The notes below the pieces were generated by a model. The model saw only the letters and a list, made by a program, of their open reading frames with translations. It had not been told where the DNA came from and made no database searches. Made by a program: the position numbers and the translations under genes. This document shows positions 1 through 7,994 of a stretch of 64,000 nucleotides of DNA, in pieces. The first letter of the stretch is position 1. Each line of letters begins with the position of its first letter. The DNA comes from Coriobacteriia bacterium (GTDB taxonomy: Bacteria > Actinomycetota > Coriobacteriia > Coriobacteriales > UMGS124): assembly GCA_018368455.1 (NCBI GenBank), contig JAGZEG010000009.1, forward strand, positions 62,001 through 126,000, written 5' to 3'.

Positions 1-658
1 TGTCCGAGAGGTCCATCGTCTTCGCGTAGCCTACGAGCTGCTGCACCGTCGCGGCGAGGACGGCCTGCGGGTCGGCCTGCGCGGAGTCGCTCGTCGCGCT
101 GCCCGCCGCTGCCGCGCTGCCTCCGACGACGGCCGCGCTCTTCTGGTCGCCGCTCGCGCCCTTGTCGGCCTGCGTGCTGGACTCGGTATCGCTGGCGCTG
201 CTCGCCGCCCCGCTCGCCATGCCGCCGAGCGCGGAGTCCTCGTCGATGATGGAGCACCAGACATTCTCGATGCCGTCGATCTCGGGGTCGGGCGCCTGGG
301 CGCGCTCTGCCGTCGTGCGGAAGTCCACGACGTAGCCCAGGTTGTACTCGCTCACGAGCTTGTCGAGGTCTGCCTGCGTGGCGTCGGCGAGCTTGGCCGT
401 GCGCAGGAGCAGCCCGTCCTTGACGACCTTGCCGTCGGCGCCCACGTAACCGCCGAGTTGGCGGGCGTTGCCGAGCTTCTCCATGCCGAGCGTCTGGCTC
501 TCGATGGTGGGCGCGGCGCCGGCGTCGGAGGCCTGCGACGTGGCGGCAGCCGTCTCGGTCGCGGCGGAGGCTGCGGGCTCGGCGGCCAGCGCGACGCCGC
601 CGAGGCTGGCGGCGAAGGCGACGGAGGCGATGGCGGCAGAGATGCGGTACTTGAGCAT
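1..658 (-). CDS. Secreted tyrosine/dual-specificity phosphatase-like protein (3' end outside window)
   Basis: The frame stays open to the window edge, so only the first 219 residues are visible. It begins with a signal peptide (MLKYRISAAIASVAFAASLG, then an AxA-type site near residue 26). A NARQLGGY motif follows, then LLLRTAKL and VVDFRT; these three blocks are typical of the Y_phosphatase3 family of bacterial tyrosine phosphatases. The catalytic HCxxGKDR loop would lie beyond the edge and cannot be checked. Between the family blocks and the edge is a Ser/Ala/Gly-rich low-complexity insert. The start has a good ribosome site (AAAGGA, about 9 bases upstream). Export is inferred from the N-terminus. 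The substrate is unknown; secreted members elsewhere act on phosphoproteins or phosphoinositides. Confidence 0.72.
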   Translation of the reverse strand, partial: MLKYRISAAIASVAFAASLGGVALAAEPAASAATETAAATSQASDAGAAPTIESQTLGMEKLGNARQLGGYVGADGKVVKDGLLLRTAKLADATQADLDKLVSEYNLGYVVDFRTTAERAQAPDPEIDGIENVWCSIIDEDSALGGMASGAASSASDTESSTQADKGASGDQKSAAVVGGSAAAAGSATSDSAQADPQAVLAATVQQLVGYAKTMDLSD

Positions 659-849
659 GGGGGGCGTCCTTTCGACAGGGGGAGTGCGCAACGTTGTGGT
701 GCGCGGCCCACCCTATCGCTCCCGTGCAAGGAAACGCCCACTTTCGCGTCGCGTCTCTGTAAGCCGTGCGTAACAAAATGGGAGACGGCCCCAACAAATG
801 AGCGCTCTAAGCGTGGGTGCTGCCAGGACAAACAGGCTCCCGCACGCGC

Positions 850-887
850 AAAAAGGCGGTCGCCCGGCCTTCTCCGGACGGCCGCCT
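850..887 (-). terminator. Rho-independent terminator of the minus-strand flavoprotein gene
   Basis: A 14-bp stem (854-867 with 874-887, one mismatch and one G-T pair, 6-base loop) is followed on the minus strand by five T residues (850-854 read in reverse). It lies 57 bases past the stop codon of the flavoprotein gene at 944-2986. Confidence 0.7.
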
Positions 888-900
888 GCTGGCCTGTTCT

Positions 901-943
901 TGCTTGAGTGCCGCTAGCGAGGGTTCAAATCCCCGCGCCCTCC
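901..943 (+). other. tRNA 3'-end-like fragment
   Basis: The stretch has a canonical T-loop, G-TTCAAAT-C, flanked by a partly paired T-stem (three of five pairs), a GC-rich segment resembling a long variable arm, and a 3' acceptor-like CGCCCTCC. No matching GAGGGCG acceptor 5' strand or anticodon arm lies upstream, so this is not an intact tRNA. It could be a remnant of a tRNA-Ser-like gene, for example an old attachment site, or chance similarity. Confidence 0.3.
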
Positions 944-2986
944 TTACTTCGCGGAGGCGAGCGCCGCGTCGACGGCCGCGAAGATGGCCTTGCTCGTCAC
1001 GGTCGCGCCGGACACCGCGTCGACGCCGGCCGTGCCGTTGGCCTCGACGATGGCCGCGGGCAGCTGCTCGATGGCCTTCGAGCCAATGCCGGCCGTCTCG
1101 GCGTTCTCGCCGACGACGACTTCGGTGATCTTCCCGCCGGCAACGGTCACGGTCACGGGCACGTCGCCGCCGATGCCCTTACCGGCGCCCTCGTACGTGC
1201 CATCGGCCACGGCGCCTGCGTCAGCGGCGGGAGCGTCGCCCTCGGCGGAGGCCGCGGGCGCCTCGAAGGCCATGTCGCCCATCGTCACGTTCTCGATGTC
1301 GTAGCCGGCGACCTCGGCGATGTGGCGCACGGCGTGGCGGGCGAACGTCACGGTGCGGCCGCAGGCGTTGGCGACGACGAGCTCGGGGTAGTTGTTGGCG
1401 TACAGGCTGCCCGAGCAGTCGCCGGCGGCGTACAGACCGTCGATGACCTTGTCCTCCATGTCGATGACCTGCATGTCCTCGTTGATGCGCAGGCCGTCGA
1501 CCGTCGTCAGGAAGCTGGCGCCGTACCACGCGCCGAAGAACGGGGCCGTGCGGATGGCGGACAGGCGATAGGCCTCCTTGCCGAAGTCCTCGTCCTCCTG
1601 GGCGTCGTAGAAGCCGTTGTAGCGCTCGACCTCGTCAAGGAAGTTGTCGCGCGCCTCGCCCTCGAAACCCAGCTTGTCGGCGAGCTCCTCGATGGTGTCG
1701 GCCATGAACATCGTGCCGTCCTCGAGCTTGTCGGCGAAGAACTCCTCGAGCGTGCCCTCGTGGCCAGCGAGCTGCTGCTGGATCTGGCGCGAGCAGCCGA
1801 TCGTGTTGAAGCGGACGATGTCCTCCTTGGCGTTGGCGTCGAACACCTGGCAGAACACGCCGCCGGGCTGCTCGGCGATCGCGTTGAGGTCGAAGTCGTA
1901 CGGCATGGACTCGTTGCCGTAGCGGCGGCCGTCGCGGGCGACCTTCATGAAGGGCTGCGATCCGATGTTGTACTGCTTGCCGACGCCGGCGAACGTGCCG
2001 GCCTCCTTGTCGACATAGCCGGCGTTCTCACCGGGCTTGACGAGGCCGCGGTTGAACAGCATGGGGGCGGGGTCCTCGTCCATCTGCGCGCCGACCCACA
2101 TGGCCGCCTTGATGCCGTCGCCGGTGTCGTTCGTGTTGAAGTAGGCCAGAGACACGACACGGTCGATGATGGGGGAGAGCTCCTGGCACATCTGCGGGTT
2201 GGCCGGGTAGCCGCCCGTCGTCAGCAGCACGCCGGCCGACGCGTTGATGCGCACGTAGCCGTCGGCCGTCTCGAAGATGCCGCCGGTGACGCGGCCGCCC
2301 TCCTCGCGCTCGAGCTTAACGAGGGTCGTCTCATAGCTCACGCCGAAACCCAGGCTGTTGATGTAGCGCTCGAACAGCGCGTTGCGGTCGGGGCGCTTGC
2401 CATCCTCGCCCGCGTAGAAGTGCTCGGTACGCGGGATGTAGTACATCGTGCCGCCCGTCGGGTCCTGGTTGTTGACGTCGAGCTGGCACGTGACGTTGAG
2501 CGGGGCGTACAGTTCGTCGAGCCAGTCGATCATGGCGGCGGACTCGTTGATCCAGACCTTCCAGACGCGCTGGTCGCACTTGCCCGAGGCGTAGCGGGTG
2601 AGCTCGTTGAGGACCTGGCCCTTGCTGTCCTCGAGGCCCTGCTCCGTGAGGTAGTGCGAGTTCACGGCGCCGAGCCAGCCACGCGTGCCTGCCACCATGG
2701 CGCTCTTCTCGGCGATGATGAAGTCCATGCCCAGCTCTGCGGCCGTGGCGGCGGCGGGCATGCCGCCGTTGCCGGCGCCGACGATGAGCAGCTCGCACTC
2801 GCGTGTCTCGACGATGTCGGACTCGGCGATCTCGGGGGCCTCGCCCAGCCAGGACGACGTGTCCTCGACGGGGGCCTTCGCCTCGGCGACGCTGGGGGCG
2901 GCGGCGAGCGTGGCGGTGGAGGCGACGCCGGCGAGGGCGGCCGTGGCGGCGGTGCCAGCGACGAACGAGCGGCGGGTGAGTTCCAT
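944..2986 (-). CDS. Tat-exported FAD-dependent fumarate-reductase-type flavoprotein with C-terminal FMN-binding domain
   Basis: The 680-residue product starts with a twin-arginine signal (TRRSFVAG, residues 4-11) and an AxA cleavage region near residue 36. The dinucleotide-binding motif GAGNGG is at 70-75 and an Ala/Gly-rich Rossmann helix follows. A C-terminal FMN_bind domain from about residue 600 ends in DAVSGATVTS; the SGAT threonine (about 662) is the usual covalent FMN attachment site. This is the layout of exported fumarate/urocanate-type reductases, which take electrons at the outer membrane face and reduce an organic acceptor; the substrate cannot be read from sequence. The FMN domain is C-terminal here, but N-terminal in the relatives at 8345 and 60441. 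The start has a strong ribosome site (GAAAGGAAGG). It is divergent from a LuxR regulator, its likely controller. Confidence 0.88.
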   Translation of the reverse strand: MELTRRSFVAGTAATAALAGVASTATLAAAPSVAEAKAPVEDTSSWLGEAPEIAESDIVETRECELLIVGAGNGGMPAAATAAELGMDFIIAEKSAMVAGTRGWLGAVNSHYLTEQGLEDSKGQVLNELTRYASGKCDQRVWKVWINESAAMIDWLDELYAPLNVTCQLDVNNQDPTGGTMYYIPRTEHFYAGEDGKRPDRNALFERYINSLGFGVSYETTLVKLEREEGGRVTGGIFETADGYVRINASAGVLLTTGGYPANPQMCQELSPIIDRVVSLAYFNTNDTGDGIKAAMWVGAQMDEDPAPMLFNRGLVKPGENAGYVDKEAGTFAGVGKQYNIGSQPFMKVARDGRRYGNESMPYDFDLNAIAEQPGGVFCQVFDANAKEDIVRFNTIGCSRQIQQQLAGHEGTLEEFFADKLEDGTMFMADTIEELADKLGFEGEARDNFLDEVERYNGFYDAQEDEDFGKEAYRLSAIRTAPFFGAWYGASFLTTVDGLRINEDMQVIDMEDKVIDGLYAAGDCSGSLYANNYPELVVANACGRTVTFARHAVRHIAEVAGYDIENVTMGDMAFEAPAASAEGDAPAADAGAVADGTYEGAGKGIGGDVPVTVTVAGGKITEVVVGENAETAGIGSKAIEQLPAAIVEANGTAGVDAVSGATVTSKAIFAAVDAALASAK

Positions 2987-3396
2987 GGGTAGAGCCTTCC
3001 TTTCGTGTGATGATGTGCAGGTGAGTGAGTTCGTGTGCGAGAGGGGGCGCGGCGCCTGCCTCTCGCTGCGTGCCAGGCATCAGTGTGCCCATGTGCGGCC
3101 TCCTGCGCCTCGACCTGGCAGGACGAATCAATCTACCTGCGGTTTTGTCTGGCTGTCATCGGGGCTCACCCTGTCCTCATCCTCTCGGGTCGATTTGCGC
3201 GACCTGCGGTTTTCATCGGTCGACCCCTGGTAAACTACGACGCATCGGGATGTGCGTACGGCGAGAGGGGGCGAAGGATATGGGCGAGGGCGGGCACCGT
3301 GAGACGCGCAGGTGTGTTCGCGACGACCTGGGCGCCCCTGCTGCGACGGCTTCGTCTGCCGGCGTCGCAAGCCCACTGCCTGGCGGGGAGCGCGCG
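2987..3396. promoter_or_regulatory. Divergent intergenic region with two copies of ACCTGCGGTTTT
   Basis: This 410-bp gap separates the flavoprotein gene (minus) from the LuxR gene (plus). ACCTGCGGTTTT occurs at 3135-3146 and 3202-3213, 67 bp apart and in the same orientation, about 150 and 216 bp upstream of the flavoprotein start. The same 12-mer recurs, inverted, at 62427-62438 upstream of another flavoprotein next to a LuxR gene. A TAAACT at 3231-3236 is a possible -10 box for the regulator. Binding by the LuxR protein is inferred. Confidence 0.45.
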
Positions 3397-4833
3397 ATGC
3401 TTTCCTCGACCCTGCGCGCCCCTCTATGGTGGCTCTCCGTCGTGGTGCTCGGCCTGTACCAGATGGGCATCATGCTGTTGAACACGGCCATCTACCCGCA
3501 GTTCGTCACCACCTTCTCCCTGGCGAAAGACTTCGGCTCCGTCTTTGCTGCCGCGCTCGCGCTCGCGCTATACGTGGTCGCGACACGCCGGCCGGCCCTG
3601 TTTGCCCCGCGGCGCGCCCTCGTCGTCGCGGGCGTTGCCCTCGTCGCCGGCGTCCCGCTCGTGGGCATCGCCCTGCAGTTCGACAGCCCGGGCTTGCTCG
3701 TGGGCGCCGTGTGCGTGCGCGGCATCGGCTCCACGTGGGCGGGAACGCTTGCCTGTCTGCTGCTCGTCCGTCTCGCACAGGGGCACGGGCTGCGTTCGAC
3801 GCTGACGGCCCTGTGCTCCGGCTGGGCGCTGAGCTACGCGCTGGAGCTCGCGGCGTCGCTGCTGCCGCTCGGGGCCCAGTGGCTGCTGTTCTGGGCGTCG
3901 GCCCTCGTCGTGCTGGCGCTGCTCTACCGGCCGACGGCCCCGCTCGTTGAGCGCACGATCGCGGCGCCTCCCATCGTCGAGCTGCAGGTGACGAACCCCC
4001 GCTCGTTCCTCTCGCTGTCCAGTGCGCTGTTCGTGACGCTCGTGCTGCTCAAGATGTCGTTCGGCTTTGCCATGACGTTTTCGAGCGTTGACGACACGCC
4101 GCAGGGCACGATCCTGGCATGCGTGCCAGCGCTGCTCGTGGCGGTGGTGCTGGCGTGCGGGCACGTCGTGCGGCTCGACGCGTTCTACAAGGCGACGATG
4201 CTGTGCGTGCTGGCGGGGTTCCTGCTCGTCAACCCGCTCGTCGCCAGCGTCGCGGAGCTGCCGGCGCTCGCGAACGTCGTGCTGCGCGCCGGTGGCGATC
4301 TCACGCGCATGCTCGTGTTCCTGCTCGTGGCGGCCCTCGGCACGCGCAACCCCGTCGGCGCCCTGCCGGTGGCACTGTTCGTGGGCGGCGCCAACGCGCT
4401 GGGAAGCGTCGCGGGCGCGCAGCTTGGCATCGCGGCCAACGCGGTGCTGGCGAGCGATCCGGGTATGTTCGCGCTGCTGCTCGCCGTCGTCGTGTTCGCC
4501 TTCGTCGCCTACAACGTGCTCGCGCCCGCCGTGTTCGACCTCGATGAGACGGTGCGCACGGTCGAGGAGGTCGTCGTGGAGCCGCAGGCGGCCTCGTCGG
4601 TGGACGTCCTCGCGCAGGCGAGCGCGCGCGTGGCAGCCGACCGGGGGCTCACGCCGCGCGAGGCGGAGGCGCTCGAACTGCTGGCGCATGGGCGCAGCAC
4701 GCAGGCCATCATGGAGCGCATGGTCGTGTCGCGCAGCACGGCGAAGACGCACGTGCGCAACGTGTACGCCAAGCTCGAAATACACTCGCAGCAGGAGCTC
4801 ATCGACATCGTTGAGGCGGAGGCCGAGCGTTAG
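3397..4833 (+). CDS. LuxR-type regulator with N-terminal multi-span membrane domain
   Basis: The product is about 478 residues. A long hydrophobic domain of roughly twelve predicted membrane spans is followed by a C-terminal GerE/LuxR helix-turn-helix (LTPREAEALELLAHGRS, then TAKTHVRNVYAKLEIHS). This is the membrane-bound LuxR architecture seen repeatedly in Coriobacteriia beside flavoprotein reductase genes. The membrane part probably senses a small molecule or the respiratory state, and the HTH controls the adjacent divergent flavoprotein; both points are inference. I chose ATG 3397 because GGGGAG lies 8 bases upstream and the first membrane span begins just after it; ATG 3280 in the same frame is an alternative. 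A related protein is encoded at 62623-64000. Confidence 0.85.
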   Translation: MLSSTLRAPLWWLSVVVLGLYQMGIMLLNTAIYPQFVTTFSLAKDFGSVFAAALALALYVVATRRPALFAPRRALVVAGVALVAGVPLVGIALQFDSPGLLVGAVCVRGIGSTWAGTLACLLLVRLAQGHGLRSTLTALCSGWALSYALELAASLLPLGAQWLLFWASALVVLALLYRPTAPLVERTIAAPPIVELQVTNPRSFLSLSSALFVTLVLLKMSFGFAMTFSSVDDTPQGTILACVPALLVAVVLACGHVVRLDAFYKATMLCVLAGFLLVNPLVASVAELPALANVVLRAGGDLTRMLVFLLVAALGTRNPVGALPVALFVGGANALGSVAGAQLGIAANAVLASDPGMFALLLAVVVFAFVAYNVLAPAVFDLDETVRTVEEVVVEPQAASSVDVLAQASARVAADRGLTPREAEALELLAHGRSTQAIMERMVVSRSTAKTHVRNVYAKLEIHSQQELIDIVEAEAER

Positions 4834-5145
4834 GGCCCGACGTGTCGACTCCCTGTGAATATGGCTATGCCTTGCGCGTAAAGCTTGCCTGTGCCTCGCC
4901 CGCATGGTATCGTTCATCAGGTTTCGCGCGTGTCGTCGTGACACGCAGACTCCAAGTGGGATGCACGTCATCCCCACCTTGTGGCACCGCATGCGGTAGC
5001 TGCCTGGTAGAAACATGATACTTGCGGATGAGGGTCGTAAGGTCTCACCATCCGAGCGTCATCTTCTCCCGGGCCGCCATCACGAGCGGCCCGGGAGTTT
5101 TTTTATCCTGCCGCCCCAAGCGGCATCGAATGGGAGGTGTTACGC
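4834..5145 (+). promoter_or_regulatory. Leader region of infC-rpmI-rplT
   Basis: This 312-bp gap holds no gene. It contains small potential hairpins (around 4930-4945 and 4953-4982) and then a strong intrinsic terminator just before infC. An untranslated leader with a terminator ahead of infC-rpmI-rplT recalls the L20-controlled leaders of Firmicutes, but I cannot identify a defined L20 leader from sequence alone. The hairpin may instead just end upstream transcription. Confidence 0.4.
5066..5104 (+). terminator. Strong intrinsic terminator/attenuator upstream of infC
   Basis: A perfect 12-bp stem, CTCCCGGGCCGC at 5066-5077 paired with 5086-5097, has an 8-base loop and is followed by seven T residues (5098-5104). 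It lies only 28 bases before the infC ribosome site, so it either ends transcription from the LuxR side or acts as an attenuator for the translation operon. Confidence 0.75.
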
Positions 5146-5727
5146 ATAGCTAAGTCTGATGAGCCCCGCATCAACGAGGCGATTCGCAGCCAGACGTGCC
5201 GCCTGATCGGCGTTGATGGCAGCCAGCTCGGCATCTTTGCCATCCGCGACGCCCAGCGCGTCGCCGACGACCAGGGCCTCGACCTCGTCGAGATCGCTCC
5301 GAACGCCGAGCCGCCCGTCTGCCGTGTCATGAACTACGGCAAATTCAAGTACGAGCAGGAGCAGAAGGCCAAGGCCGCCCGCAAGAACCAGGTTCGGGTC
5401 GACATCAAAGAGATGAAGTTCCGACCGAAGATCGACACGGGTGACTACGAGACGAAGAAGAAGCACGTCCTGCGCTTCCTCGCCTCCGGTGCCAAGGTCA
5501 AGATCACGATCATGTTCCGCGGTCGTGAGATGGCCCACCCCGAGATCGGCTTGAACATGCTTGAGAAGCTGGCCGAGGACCTCAAGGACGTCTGCACGGT
5601 CGAGGCCCAGCCCAAGCTCGAGGGTCGCAACATGCACATGCTCGTTGCCCCCCTTCGCACGACCGGCAAGCCGGGCAAGGCAGCGTCCGTCGAGGCCGAT
5701 GAGGCCGCCGAGGACGACGCCGAGTAA
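5146..5727 (+). CDS. infC: Translation initiation factor IF-3
   Basis: The product binds the 30S subunit and checks start-codon pairing during initiation. The N-terminal block EPRINEAIR, the central LVEIAPNAEPPVCRVMNYGKF region and the C-terminal domain with VKITIMFRGREMAHP are all clear. The best start is an ATA codon at 5146: a perfect GGGAGGTG (5132-5139) sits 6 bases before it, and IF-3 genes often use rare AUU/AUA starts for self-control. A GTG at 5137 in the same frame overlaps that ribosome site and is unlikely. With the ATA start the protein is 193 residues and ends in an acidic tail. It heads the conserved infC-rpmI-rplT operon. Confidence 0.96.
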   Translation: MAKSDEPRINEAIRSQTCRLIGVDGSQLGIFAIRDAQRVADDQGLDLVEIAPNAEPPVCRVMNYGKFKYEQEQKAKAARKNQVRVDIKEMKFRPKIDTGDYETKKKHVLRFLASGAKVKITIMFRGREMAHPEIGLNMLEKLAEDLKDVCTVEAQPKLEGRNMHMLVAPLRTTGKPGKAASVEADEAAEDDAE

Positions 5728-5809
5728 CGCTCGAGCTCGCCACGCACGACTTCGCCCAGGAGACAGGGGTCGTCGCACGTCGACGGCCTAGGACAAAGGA
5801 GTAGCAGCA

Positions 5810-6007
5810 ATGCCCAAGATGAAGACGAACAAGACGGTTGCCAAGCGCTTCCGCAAGACGGCCACCGGCAAGCTCATGCACGCCCGCCGCAACAAGCGTC
5901 ACATCCTCACGAAGAAGACGACGAAGCGTAAGCGTCAGCTGCGCAACGAGGCTGCCCTGGCCAGCGCGACGCAGCGTCACTACGTCAACCACGTCATGCA
6001 GGGCTAA
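5810..6007 (+). CDS. rpmI: 50S ribosomal protein L35
   Basis: This 65-residue, very basic protein begins PKMKTNKTVAKRFRKTATGK and has the family's KRHILTKKTTKRKRQLR core. It binds 23S rRNA in the large subunit. It lies 82 bases after infC and before rplT in the usual order. A ribosome site (AAAGGAG) precedes the ATG by about 9 bases. Confidence 0.97.
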   Translation: MPKMKTNKTVAKRFRKTATGKLMHARRNKRHILTKKTTKRKRQLRNEAALASATQRHYVNHVMQG

Positions 6008-6071
6008 GGGTCAGCCGACACCTTTCACCTGCGGTATTCCAAGCATTTCGTCTTTCAAGGAGTGATTGATC

Positions 6072-6434
6072 ATGGCTCGTGTCAAGCGTGCAGTTATGGC
6101 CAAGAAGAAGCGTCGTCGCATTCTCAAGCTTGCGAAGGGCTACTACGGTGCTAAGTCGCGCTGCTACCGTGCGGCTAAGGAGCAGGTCCAGCACTCGCTC
6201 ATGTACGCCTATCGCGATCGTCGCAACAAGAAGCGTGAGATCCGCAAGCTCTGGATCACCCGCATCAACGCCGCGTGCCGCATGAACGCGATGAACTACT
6301 CCAACTTCATGCACGGCCTCAAGCTGGCCGGCATCGAGCTGGACCGCAAGGTTCTCTCGCAGATGGCCATCGAGGACCCGCAGTCCTTCGCCGACCTGTG
6401 CGAGGCCTCCAAGAAGGCTCTCGCCGCTGCGTAA
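6072..6434 (+). CDS. rplT: 50S ribosomal protein L20
   Basis: The 120-residue product is a 23S rRNA-binding assembly protein. It begins MARVKRAVMAKKKRRRILKL and contains the AYRDRRNKKREIRKLWI and RINAACR blocks characteristic of L20. I placed the start at ATG 6072, since AAGGAG lies 9 bases upstream; a TTG two codons earlier would add only Met-Ile. It is the last gene of the operon and is followed by a terminator. Confidence 0.97.
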   Translation: MARVKRAVMAKKKRRRILKLAKGYYGAKSRCYRAAKEQVQHSLMYAYRDRRNKKREIRKLWITRINAACRMNAMNYSNFMHGLKLAGIELDRKVLSQMAIEDPQSFADLCEASKKALAAA

Positions 6435-6464
6435 GCCTTTCGGCGCATACAGCGTGCTTGCTCA

Positions 6465-6506
6465 CAAGGCCCTGCGTCCCTCGGGATGCGGGGCCTTGCT
6501 TGTTTT
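6465..6506 (+). terminator. Intrinsic terminator of the infC-rpmI-rplT operon
   Basis: CAAGGCCCTGC pairs with GCGGGGCCTTG across a short loop (6465-6498, small internal mismatches), followed by CTTGTTTT. It is placed 30 bases after the rplT stop codon. Confidence 0.75.
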
Positions 6507-6569
6507 GGGGGCCGAGAACGTTGGCAGCGCGCTCTTTCCCGGTGGTTTACCGGGTCGTGATCCAACTCG

Positions 6570-7994
6570 CTATCCCTGCTCGTAGCGGCGGGCAAGCGTG
6601 GGCTTGAGGTCGCGGCGCGCAGCGAACACCTGGGCCTTTCCCTCGTAACGCATCTCAAGGTATCCAAGCTTCGTCAGGGCGAGCAGGTCCTGGCGCGCCG
6701 TGGAGTATGCCAGCTCGTAGGTGGCGCGATGTTCCTCGATGCGCAGCGCGGTGTCAGGCGCGAGGATGCAGCGGCGCAGCACGTCGGACTGTCGCTTGTT
6801 GAACGAGCGGTCATCGGCAAGGCGGGCGAGCAGGGCGTCATCGGCCGCCTTGAGCTCGAATACGTATGCTTCCAGCTTGTCGAGCTCCTGGACGAGCAAG
6901 TAGAGGCAGGACTCCCAGTACATGGTCCAGTCGCGGTCGAATGCCGTACAGACACCTGCTTGATGATAGGGGACGACCCTGTCCGACGTGTAGCTGCCGC
7001 TCTTCCACGCTAGCGTCGTACTCGACGAGGGAATGTAGGCGAACACGGGGTATCCCTCTCGTTTCATGTACAGGCGTGTGAGCAGGCTGCCAAGGATATA
7101 GGTGCATGTGGGAAAAGCGGGATTCTTCCAGACCTTGCATGTGAGTTTTTGCCCCATAACGATGGGGTGCTCTGCCGGGTCTTTGATGGATCCAGATGCC
7201 ATGGCACAGATCTCCGCCAGGGCCTGCTCACGCGTCATGGGATCTTCGGGCCACTCCTGGCCCCAGGCAATGCCCGAGGTCAGTCCCGAAAAGTCAACAC
7301 CGTCGACGAGCTGCGCGTACATCCGCTCGATGAGGTCAGGCGTAATCTCTGGGGCGTCGTGGTCAACGATGGACGTGAGCAACGCGTGCGTGTTGGCGAC
7401 GAGGCGTTCGATGGGTGTCGAGGGTGCTCGGTCGCCCGTCGTGATGGCCCTTGCCGTCTCGTAGTCTGTCGTCAGGCCGTCACAGGACAGAGCGGCGACG
7501 GCCTCCTCGATGAGGGAGCGGACGATGAAGCGTCGCCCGTGCCGCTCGCTCAGAGCGACGTCGAGGCGGGATCCGACCTGGGTTCGGCTTGAGAGGTCGG
7601 CGAGCATGGACTGGATGGACGCCGTGGGCGTGAACCACTGGCAGACCTGCCGTCCCTGCCATGCGCACGTGTCGTAGTAGTGGACGCCTTGCCGCCGGCG
7701 GATGGAGGCCAGCAGAGCCCACGTGTCGTCAGGCGAGCAGCCGGCCGGCATGGGAAGTGCGGCAAACGACGCGCGCGTCATGCCGCGGCGCGAGAGCTGG
7801 TAGAGAAGGGCCCCGAAGCGCGGGTCGGCGAACACGTCAGAGAGCGTGTGAGCACATGGCGCGTAGGAGGCCTCGTCGGGGCCGAAGTCGTGCAACGCCC
7901 AGTCAACGGGAGGGGTGAATGCGGGGCGCTGTCCGGACCGTGTGGGGGTGCCTGCCCACGCATCGCGTCTGCCGAGTCCCCTGATCTGATCCAC
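6570..7994 (-). CDS. Fic-fold-like protein with degenerate active site and C-terminal winged helix
   Basis: The product is 474 residues from GTG 7994, chosen because GGGAGGAG lies 5 bases upstream. The C-terminal ~75 residues look like the winged helix that ends many Fic proteins (FNKRQSDVLRR, then STARQDLLALTKLGYLE). Residues about 163-235 resemble the N-terminal Fic helices, including a LSCDGLTTDYETA stretch where SxxxEGxxTTxxEA is usual. Where HPFxDGNGR is expected there is NPAFPTCTYILGSLL (about 291-305), so the catalytic His, Gly, Asn and Arg are missing. AMPylation activity is therefore unlikely and a DNA-binding role more plausible. It is divergent from the flavoprotein pair at 8345-11401 and may regulate it. 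The Fic assignment is from pattern similarity only. Confidence 0.55.
   Translation of the reverse strand: MDQIRGLGRRDAWAGTPTRSGQRPAFTPPVDWALHDFGPDEASYAPCAHTLSDVFADPRFGALLYQLSRRGMTRASFAALPMPAGCSPDDTWALLASIRRRQGVHYYDTCAWQGRQVCQWFTPTASIQSMLADLSSRTQVGSRLDVALSERHGRRFIVRSLIEEAVAALSCDGLTTDYETARAITTGDRAPSTPIERLVANTHALLTSIVDHDAPEITPDLIERMYAQLVDGVDFSGLTSGIAWGQEWPEDPMTREQALAEICAMASGSIKDPAEHPIVMGQKLTCKVWKNPAFPTCTYILGSLLTRLYMKREGYPVFAYIPSSSTTLAWKSGSYTSDRVVPYHQAGVCTAFDRDWTMYWESCLYLLVQELDKLEAYVFELKAADDALLARLADDRSFNKRQSDVLRRCILAPDTALRIEEHRATYELAYSTARQDLLALTKLGYLEMRYEGKAQVFAARRDLKPTLARRYEQG

Noticed and set aside
6027..6038. ACCTGCGGTATT between rpmI and rplT as a further LuxR-linked motif
   Set aside because: It differs from the 12-mer at one position, lies inside a ribosomal operon and not upstream of a flavoprotein.
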